A stretch of 64,000 nucleotides of DNA from Prorocentrum cordatum (taxonomy: Eukaryota > Sar > Dinophyceae > Prorocentrales > Prorocentraceae). The notes beneath the pieces are model-generated. The model saw nothing but the letters and a program-made list of their open reading frames with translations. It did not search any database and had not been told where the DNA came from. Made by a program: the position numbers and the translations under genes. Location: contig CAUYUJ010013958.1 of the NCBI GenBank assembly GCA_963575745.1, positions 147,906-211,905 on the forward strand. Reading direction: 5' to 3'. Positions 44,890 through 53,500 of the stretch are shown here, in pieces (within the stretch, counting starts at the first letter, position 1; the number at the start of each line of letters is the position of its first letter).

Positions 44890-46106
44890 CATTCGATCGA
44901 GGGGCGTGCCAAATACCTCGGGATCTTCCTCAGCCCGTCGGCCTCACTGGCCGACCAATGGCACGCCCCTGGGCAGAAATGGTGACAGCGCGCTCATTCG
45001 CTTCAGCATGTGCACTCTGGAAGCGACGCCACGTTTCGTCTCTACAACACGTTAGCGCTCTTTACTTTTAAGCTATGTGAGCCAGTTCTTCCTTGTCCCC
45101 GCAATCATTGTATACCGCGAGCATCACATGTTCCACTAGATGCTAGGTCTGCAGCCGAGTACATTCCGCAAGGTAGACCTCCTCGCGATGGCGGGTTGGT
45201 CTCCACGGCCAGTGATCCGATCGCTGCAGGTCATGCATATCGCAGCTGCCACCCGTTCTGCGTCTCACACGTTGGCAGAGCTTTGGGAACCCCACTTCGC
45301 CCACCTCCGCGACACGGCATGGGAGGAAAGCGCAGTTCACTCTTTCCATCGCTGGTCGGACGGACTGTGGTCTCCCAGCTTCTGGTAGCAACCGCGCGCC
45401 ACTGTGCAGTACTACGCCCAGCTGCGAGACGCGCAGCGCACACCCCCACTCACGCCAGCCGTGATGCAAGAAGCTCACCGCGCGGCGCTGGCGGACAAGG
45501 CTTGGGCCTTGGACGCCCATCCGCCGCGCCGCCACCATTTGCAGCGCGCCTTTGCTGCATCTCTCTTCGCAAGGCTGCGTTCGCATCGCCCTTCACTGCC
45601 ACCCTCACACAGCGGGTCGGCGCGTGGGGCCTACGTATCGCACCTGCTCTGCTGGCCGAGTGGTGGGAGCCGCTCGCCGGTGCACTGCGCAGCTTTCGCC
45701 CGAGCTGGTGCTTGGCGACGCTCAAGGCCCTGGCTTAGGGGAACAAGAAGTGACATAGACATAAAAACTCGGAGGTCCGCGCGGATTTCTCGGATCGGCG
45801 CTGCGGCCCCCCGGCGGCACCTCCGGCGCCGCCCCTGGCGCGCTCCGCGCGCCAGGGAGGGGCGTCCAGCGCCGATCCGAGAAATCCGCGCGGACCTCCG
45901 AGTTTTATGTCTATGTCACGTTTTGTTCCCCTTTGGCTGGCGGGTGGACGACCACCGCCCGCATGCACGTGCTCGTGCCCCGCAGCTGTGTGTTCGGCTG
46001 CCACGAGCAGCCAGGTTCATTCCCCCACTACCTCTCCCGTCCTCGTCTCCTGAGCCTCCTCTGGTCCCCCGACCCTCTACACCTCCTCAGTACATTGACG
46101 CGCTGA
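44890..46106 (+). mobile_element. LINE L-E, 5'-truncated remnant of the L-A family
   Basis: It starts at AKYLGIFLSPSASLADQWHA, the counterpart of ARYLGAHIGPGASLDRQWQG in L-A. Next, near 45128-45270, LQPSTFRKVDLLAMAGWS aligns with APSSFTKMDILSFTLWAS. The element then continues, after a 198-bp foldback insertion (45736-45933), with RMHVLVPRSCVFGC...HYLSRPRLLSL (about 45962-46060), the zinc-knuckle end. Several frame changes are needed. Only the post-RT part is present, as expected of abortive target-primed reverse transcription. Confidence 0.68.
45736..45933. mobile_element. Foldback MITE inserted into L-E
   Basis: A 198-bp element that is almost wholly an inverted repeat. The left arm (AGGGGAACAAGAAGTGACAT...) and right arm (...ATGTCTATGTCACGTTTTGTTCCCCT) pair over about 65 bp with only a few mismatches and one indel. 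The centre contains a further perfect stem, CCTGGCGCGC-TCC-GCGCGCCAGG. It is flanked by TGGCT (45731-45735 and 45934-45938), a probable 5-bp target duplication. It has no coding capacity and would depend on a transposase elsewhere. Confidence 0.75.
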
Positions 46107-46695
46107 GGGCTGGGTCCCACAGCAGCCTACCCGTCTGCGCCGAGCGAGTTGTCGCTCCTGGCCACCATCCGACGCATCGTCCTTGCGTTCCATCTTTACA
46201 ACAAGTACAGAACGGCCACGGCCAGCCAGCCGAACGCACTGCTGGCTGCTGCCGGCGCTCTCGTCGTGCGCTAGCCATATTCCCCGCCTAGCGCACGGCG
46301 GTTGTGCCCCAGTAGACCCGTTCGCCTCAGGCTACCCGCACTCCTCTTCCTCCTCCTCCTCCTCCTCCTCCTCCTCCTCCTCCTCCTCATCATCATCATC
46401 ATCATCATGTCGCTCCTCCCTCCTCCTCCGCCTCTTCCTCCTCACACGGGCCTGTCTTAGCTGTAGTGACCAGTTTCTCAAGGAGCATCAGGGTGCAGAG
46501 CCGTTTGCCCAGTCGCCACCAGCGATTGCCCAGCCAGGTGCGCGGCCACACCATACATTTCTTCCCGTATTGTTTCTTATCATGACCCGTCGCGCCGTGA
46601 AGCGTTCTGCTCGCGCCAACGACTCTCCTCCGACATGGTGTTGTCGCAGCGATGGCGATTGCGCACTGCGTCCGTAGCCTCGGCGGGGTAATTGC
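46107..46695. other. Unassigned sequence with TCC/CAT microsatellite
   Basis: (TCC)n at 46345-46390 and (ATC)n at 46388-46410 lie in otherwise unassigned sequence. No gene recognised. Confidence 0.5.
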
Positions 46696-46817
46696 TAAGC
46701 GAATTCCACACGAGCCGGCGGGGGCATTGAAGAGATAGGCGCGGAGGAGGGGGAAGAACGGCGGCGAACTCGGGATTGCATCACATATCGCGCACAACGA
46801 GAGTGCAGAAACCCACT

Positions 46818-46968
46818 GTGTGTGTGTTTGTGTTTGTGTGTGTGTTTGTGTTTGTGTTTGTGTGTGTGTTTTTGTGTGTGTGTGGGTGTGTGGGTGTGTG
46901 GGTGTGTGGGTGTGTGGGTGTGTGGGTGTGTGGGTGGGTGGGTGGGTGGGTGGGGGGGGGGGGGGCAC
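46818..46968 (+). repeat. TGTGTT/GTGGG microsatellite
   Basis: (TG)n with TTTG variants, then GGGTGTGTGGGTG and a G homopolymer run ending near 46965. Confidence 0.9.
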
Positions 46969-47585
46969 TCTGGCAGGCACATTCCGCATGTTCGTTCCTC
47001 TATTTCCCGCTTCCTCTTCTCTGCATTGTCTCATTGAATTTATTCCCTATTCGTAGGTCGCTCCAGCTTTGCCACCCAGCCAGCCGATTTCGCGTCAACC
47101 CGGGGCTGTTCCACGCCACCCTCCACGTGAGACAATAATACAAAGTTTATGTTCATGCTATCAACGTGAAAGGTTCGGCTTCAACTCTGCAACACGCATG
47201 GCGGGCATGGGACGGGGCGCACATCCCGCTCGCTGTGGATAAATGTCGCTCTCGCCTCGGCATCGTGTTACTTTTTCTTGAGGGTTGAGTTCCCGCTTGT
47301 CGCCGTGCATTTGTCTCCGCTCGCCAAGTCGCCGACGCGCGAGTGGACGAACAGGTGGCCCTCGCCTCGGAGCCTCGGCGCCGCGCAGATTTCGCAAGAA
47401 CGTGGCGGCCCCGCCCCGGCGCAGCGCATGTTCTTCACTCGCCATTCGCGGTGGTGGGGGCGGGTTGGAGTTCTTCCATTTCCCCTCAGACATGGGGCTG
47501 TTTACAAACAGCCACAACGAGCAGAAACTAAGACCCAATCTTTTTTCGAAACACGAAAGGCGCAGGGAGCATGAATCAACTAACA
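46969..47585. other. Unassigned sequence
   Basis: Ordinary-complexity sequence with short conflicting frames. No domain recognised. Confidence 0.4.
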
Positions 47586-47589
47586 GACA

Positions 47590-48560
47590 GAAACGTGAAA
47601 GAAGCGCCTGGCCTGGTGACCGCCGCCTGAGGGAAGGGGAGGGAGGGCCGCCGATGCTTCCGCCCGCCACAACCGCGGGGACAACCAACCAGTGGGAGAC
47701 GGAAGGACCGCGCGGGGGACCTCAACCGGTGAACTTCATCGGGGCCGCACCATCGGGGGCGGAGGCGGAGTCGGGGATCGGACTCTCGAGGATGATGATC
47801 CCGAGCTCGCACGCTTTGCTCTAGAGGCAGACGCGCGCCCGTGGGTCCGCGTGGCAGGAGCGGGTGACCCACACCGTCTTGGCCGTGCACTGGGGCTGCG
47901 TCAGCCACCAGTCTGCCATGCCCAGGGACGGGCCTGCCGAGAGTCTGGCCCGGTCGGCGTCGAAACGCGGGCATTCCGCCCACCAGTGGCGGGCCGAAGC
48001 GCGGGCGAACCCGCAGTACGGGCAGCGTTGCCATTCTGGCGTTCGCCAGCGTCGCGTAGGTATCCACGTCGCCCCAGCCTTCCACACCCGCATCAGGAAT
48101 CTGCGGAGGGGTGACAGCCTGGCCTTCCAATCCCCCCAGGCAGCGCGCGAGGACGTCTCAACATCGATGTCGTCCAAGCTTTCCTCTGGGGGGAGTCCGA
48201 GAGACCATTGGCAGCCCTAAGGGATTGGAAGGCCGTGGCAAACCCAGGGTGAAGGGTCGCGTGGTTGGCCCAAAAGCGCCGCGCGCACCACCAAGTAGTC
48301 CGAGCCTTGGTCAGGCTGCCGAAGAGGGTGGTCACCACGTTGTGTGGAGGCACGCCCACGAAAGGTGCGGCACAAATCCATTTGCTAAGGATCCACGAGG
48401 CAGCGTGGAAACCAGCGTCCGCTGGGAGCACCCTGAGGCGCCCGGCGGCAAAAAGGACTGGGTCCCAACCATCCCTCGGGGTTGGGAGCTACGGGTCACA
48501 CGTCGCCGGGGCGGCCACGATGCCAAGATGCTCGCAGACACCCTCACCCTACCATCACAC
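47590..48560 (-). mobile_element. LINE L-F, minus-strand remnant (ORF2 C-terminus)
   Basis: Read on the minus strand, a frame from 48431 contains GFHAASWILSKWICAAPFVG and FGSLTKARTTWWCARRFWAN. A second frame (48177 down to 47821) contains CPYCGFARASARHWWAECPR (about 48026-47970), a CxxC...HxxxxC zinc knuckle of the kind that ends dinoflagellate LINE ORF2 proteins. The endonuclease and reverse transcriptase parts are missing or unrecognisable. Frame changes near 48110 and 47820 show decay. The spacing of the knuckle differs from L-A, so the lineage is uncertain. Confidence 0.5.
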
Positions 48561-49300
48561 AGCCTTCACTCGCCAAGTTGTTGGGCACGTGGGCGGGCGA
48601 CTTGCCGCCCTCGCCCAAGCTCCTCGCAAATTTCGCGTGAGAGAGGCGTTCCCGCGTGGGCGCGGCGCGTGTGTCGCTCGCCAGATCGCATGGCAGCGGC
48701 AGCGGCAGCGGTGCCGGGCGAGAGCGGATGAAATGGTGTCCTCGCCGAAGCGACGCGCAGTTCGTGCGTTGACGGTGGCATTGCTGCTTCGGCGATGCGC
48801 ATGCTCCGTCTGTGGCGAAGAATTTGCCCGCTCGTGACTGAGAGGGCTCAACGGTACTCGCGCCGCGGCGCCACGCACGGGTTCTCTGAAGTTTTGGTCC
48901 CGCCCCTGCGCGGCCCGCGTAGTTGTCCCTTCGCCAAGCCGTCGAAATCGGGCCCGCGTGCCAACGCCCTTTACTCGCCAGGCGGGAGCACGATTCAATT
49001 CAAACACCCAGTCGTGCCACAATTGTTCTTATCTTGTGTGAGGCAGGGTTGGTATGGGCGGGGGCCGCTGACTAATTCGACCTGGCTGACTTGGAATGCC
49101 TCACGTCATTTCTCGTATTCCTCGGTCGCCCGCGTTCCTCATTCACACGCTTCCTGACCACAGAGCTGAGCATCCCTTTAATCCTCGGTTTCGTTCCTCT
49201 TCCAGCGCCCGCTTCCGTTGCGGAGGCGGGCATCGTTATCAATCAGATCCTCCGCCTCTTCGCCCACCTCATCACAATCATCCTCTTGCGCAAGCAGGAG
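48561..49300. other. Unassigned sequence with scattered CTCGCCAAG motifs
   Basis: CTCGCCAAGT or TTCGCCAAGC occurs near 47320, 48570 and 48930, suggesting a very diverged repeat. No gene is recognised. Confidence 0.35.
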
Positions 49301-49525
49301 GAAGGAAGGAGGAGGATGATGAGGAGGAGGAGGAGGGGAGGAGGAGGAGGAGGACGCCTCGTTCCCTTCTCCCGCTCCCCCTTCCTGTTCCCCTCCTCCC
49401 CTGCCTTCCCCTTCTCCTCCCCCTCCTCCCCCTCATCCCCCTCCTATCCATCCTCCTCCCCCCCCTCCCCATGCTCCATCCCTTCCCCTGGCGAATAACT
49501 CCTCTCTGTCGCCCTCCCCCCCCCC
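49300..49525. repeat. GGA then CTC microsatellite
   Basis: (GGA)n near 49298-49355 followed by CCCTCCTCC-rich sequence to 49525. Confidence 0.85.
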
Positions 49526-49599
49526 CCGGCATGTCCGTAGGGTGGGCTGGGCGAATCGCAGAAGACTTCGTCATCATTTGAGATCTTGAAATTTGAAAT

Positions 49600-49985
49600 G
49601 CACAAAAGCTTCACGGGTGGAGCGCGGGTCGTTTTCAAATTGCGGTTCTTCGTGTATCGCCGCGCACAGTCGTTTTCAACATGTGGTGTCCGCTTTAGCG
49701 CCGCGCAGACTTGTTTTGAAAGTTTGCAGCGGCTTCACGGATGACGGGCGGATCGTTTTCAAAATGTGGTTCTCGCACGTGCGCCGCGCACATTCGTCTT
49801 GAAAGTGTGCAACAGCTTTGTTGATGGAAGAGGGCATGTTCAAGATGTTGGTCTCACCATAGCGCCACGAACATGTGTCCTAGCAGTTTACAACAGTCTC
49901 ACGGATGGAGGGCGGCTCCTTTTCAGAGTGTGGTTCTCGCTTGAGCGCCGAGCACAGTCGCCCTAAAAGTGTGCAGTAAGTTCAA
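49600..49985 (+). repeat. Satellite family F, ~82-bp units
   Basis: Four to five units carrying CTTCACGGATG-AGGGCGG, CGTTTTCAAAATGTGGTTCTCGC and GCGCCGCGCACA-TCGTTTTGAAAGTGTGCA. Anchors lie near 49609, 49731, 49817, 49898 and 49980. Confidence 0.75.
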
Positions 49986-49989
49986 GGAT

Positions 49990-50170
49990 TCGTATGGTTG
50001 AAGTTCCAGGAAAAGGTGTTCTGGGGCGGCTTGCGACTGCCAGGACGCAACAGTCACATGTTGATTTGCGGTGTTGAAGTCCCAGGACGGCGTTCAGGCA
50101 CAATTTAGGGCTGTCGGGGCGCAACAGTCACGCTGATCCGCGGCGTTGAAATCCCAGGAGTGGTGCTTTG
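49990..50170 (+). repeat. GTTGAAGTCCCAGGA tandem pair
   Basis: Two full units of about 98 bp and a partial third. GACGCAACAGTCAC or GGCGCAACAGTCAC and GGTGTTGAAGTCCCAGGA repeat near 50045-50090 and 50117-50160. Confidence 0.65.
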
Positions 50171-50300
50171 GCACGAGTGAGGGTTCTCAGACGTTTGTCG
50201 TCTAATGGGGCACCTCCCGCAAGTAAGAGAACTTGTAGGGATCGATGAGCAGGGAGCCTGGAGAGAGGGTTTACCGCGTCATCGTTGATGCGTATTGAGT

Positions 50301-50313
50301 TTAGACAGGTCCT
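50301..50313 (+). repeat. Target-site duplication of L-B, 3'-side copy
   Basis: TTAGACAGGTCCT, 13 bp, identical to 58492-58504. It marks the 3' end of the minus-strand element at 50314. Confidence 0.85.
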
Positions 50314-50552
50314 ACTACTACGCACTCCCCTGAGAACCATGAGGTCGAGGTGTCAACAGCAACAGCAGCAAGGCCATGCAAAGGAGGGAGGAGAGGGAGG
50401 AGGGGGGGTTAAGCGGCGAAATCCGCCCCAAACCAATCCCAACCATGCCCCAGATAGTAGGGATCGAGGGGGGTATAAAACGCCGCTAACTCAGGGTGCA
50501 CAGCATCCCATATGTCCCTTGGTTCGGTAGGGGGGGAATGGCCGAGCACTGT

Positions 50553-53500
50553 TCATGAACTGCAGCCGCGAGGAGGCGACAGAGCCTCGGTGGATACTGC
50601 TTGGCCGCGGCTGTCCTGAAGCCGCCACGGGAGGAAAGACCCAGGAGGGGGGGGGTGATTAAACCCGTGACTGCAGCGACCCCTGTTGGGCAGCAAATCT
50701 AGCCATTCACGAACTCTCGGTGCATTCACAGTGAGCAGGCATGTCGGCTTCTGTCCTCTGGAATTAAACTCACATTGATCGATCGAGATAAATTCCACAA
50801 AAGAACAGGCGGCCTTTCCTATCAACCCCGTAAAATGCCGAACCTCGGGGAGGGACCAACAGCTCGGGAGATGGGAGGGGCCCGGCCTATCCGGGTGCTC
50901 CATGATGAAAGCGGCGCCGTGCGCCGCCGCGGCCATGCCCAGGAGCACGGTCGCCCTGAGGAGGGCGTTACCTAGGGCGACCTGCTGCCATTCCTTGGGA
51001 GAAATGTGACCGAGCCCCCAGAGGGAGGAGGAGGAGCGGAGGACACGAGGGCGGTCCTGACCTTCTGGCGGGGGCTGGGCACGAGCACAACTCCATGTCT
51101 CACATGGAGGTCCTGACAACATAGCAAGCACAAGATCAGAACGTATGAAGTTGAGCAGAATAGCGAGAGACTCAGGGCGGGTGAGGTCACCTACTCTGGC
51201 ATCGTTTACAATATCAATGGATAAAAACAAAACCGGCCTGGGGCTGTCCCTGAGAAAGCCTTCTAAGTAATCTTGCGTGTCTTTGGGGCGCCTCTGACCA
51301 GAAAAAAGGCTAAAAATATAATACACCCCCGTGGCTAAGGGTCTGTCAATCTGGGCGGGAGCAACTTCAGTTTCAGGAGCCTCGACCGGCTGGCGCGACA
51401 AGGCACTAACGGGCGAGCACGGGCAACCAAGCAGCCGCGGACCTATGATAGCCACGGGGGGAGCCTCTGAGAATTCAGCGTATCTACCTTTTTGCCTTAG
51501 TGCTTTGGTGAGAATCGCATCTTCTACCTTGCCAGCGCAGATATCTTCATCGCTGAGCGGCGTCATAACCGCGGCAAGGGAAGACAGGCAACGAGTGGAT
51601 CTCCTCACATGCTTCAAGAGACGAGGATGGGTCCAAAACTCTCGACAACAACTCTGGCAAACAGTTCCAAGTGCTACGGCCTGGGCAGGGTCTAAAGAGG
51701 GGTGGGCCTTGGTACAGTGGCCCTTCCAGGTGGCGAGCGTCCTAGCGACAAAGTCGCAGTTATCACATGGATAGATAAGGGTGGGAGGAGGGAGGCTCAC
51801 CGAGGGAGGGGGGGGGATATTATCATCTATGCAAAGGTGGCGGATCTGGCTGTGCCAGCATTGCATGTCCGCCTGATCAGCAAAGAAACGAGTGACTGAG
51901 CTTAAAACGTTTTTACACCAACATTTCCACTGGGGCCCGTCCAGGGAACAGTAAATCCACCAGGAAAAATCACCGATCGGCCTGTGGTGGCCAGGGAGGT
52001 CCAGGAAGTCGCTCCACCATCCCAGGTCACAGATGAGCTCACCCGCCCAACCAGCACAGAAGTGCAGGGCCAGGTCCAACATATGCCGCAGGATGTTGGG
52101 GGCAAAACGAGCTAGTTTCGAGACCAAACGAATTCTCCTTAGGCGAATGAGCGTAGACGCAGGTACAGAATTGGCCAACTTCAGAGCTTTGGCTGCTGGC
52201 TCTTTGTCCAACACGGGATTAGCATTAAAACACCCTGTGGCATAACGGAAGGGGAGGGAGTGGGCGTTGTCAAGGCGATCCCTTTGAGCAATCGTAAGTC
52301 CGCACCATATCTCGCTGTTGTAGAGGAGCCGCGAGGAACATAGGGCCTTAGCGTACTTGACTTTAGTGTTAGGCTCGATATTGGGATTCCTGAACACGTG
52401 CTTCTTGAGAGTGCTGAGGGCGCCATTTTGTTGATTAATCCTGTAGGAGACCTCTGGGCCCATGCTAGCGTACCTATCGACCATGGTGCCCAAATACTTA
52501 TATGATACTGCAACTGGCACTGATAGGTCGTACTTGTCTATCTGGAACCTGGGAGCAGGACCGTGGTAAAGCTCAGCACGACACTTGTTGGCCTGTGGGC
52601 CACGAAACGCAACCATGATCTCCGTTTTGCCAGGTCCGTAGTTAGGAACAAAACCACGAGCTCGCACTGCTGAATGCACAATCTCAACGGTTTTTTCCAC
52701 AGCTGGTCGCCATAGTCGGTTGTCGTGAATCACTGCAAGGGTAATGAGATCGTCCACAAAGGTCGATCCTTGCGCAGCTGTAGCGTCTTGACTGCCGTCT
52801 GCAGCTCGAAAAACACGCTTGGCATCTGGAAGCTTGTCCAGCTGGAACCGTAGGCCTGCAGCACCTAACCGAGAGTGTATGTCGTCCTGAACGGGTTTGA
52901 AACTGATATTGAAAATAAAATTGGCCAGGGGCATCCCAGGGCGGGTACCAGATCTGCTTTGAGCCAGGGCCGAAGAGCCCTTGACTTCGAACCAAGGAGT
53001 CCTGAAGGTTTCGGCAACCATGTAGTGTATGTGCTTGTCCACAAAATCGTCCAGGATTTTGGGGGAAGTGACAACGGCCTCTAAGAAGGGGGTCAGGCAT
53101 TCAGGAACCTTCAAATCGTCCAAGATGGCCTCCAAGTCCTGAGTCTGACCCTTGAGGGAGGAGACAAACTGGAGGATGACAGAGTAGAAAGCCTGGGTGA
53201 GGTCAGAGAAGAGGATGATGGAGGAAAGGCCCATCTGCTCGCAGATGGTCTGAAACAGGCTCAAGCTGAGGTAGGCGAGGTCCGTGCCTCGATGCGGTAG
53301 GCCTCCCATCTGGCACTCGCCAATCAGCTGCGTGGCTATCTGAACAAAGGCACGGCGAACGAAAGCATGGTGGTGTTTGAGGACCGTGGATCCGAGTAAA
53401 ATCTGCCGATAGTTGTGCAGATCGACCCAGGGGCCTTTTTTATAAATGCTCGCAGCCAGGCCTCCTTTGGCCCATAACGGTTCTTGACAAAGCATCTGCA

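Noticed and set aside
45736-45933. Hairpin as a microRNA precursor or transcription terminator
   Set aside because: The near-perfect 65-bp arms, GC-rich inner stem and flanking 5-bp duplication fit a foldback transposable element better.
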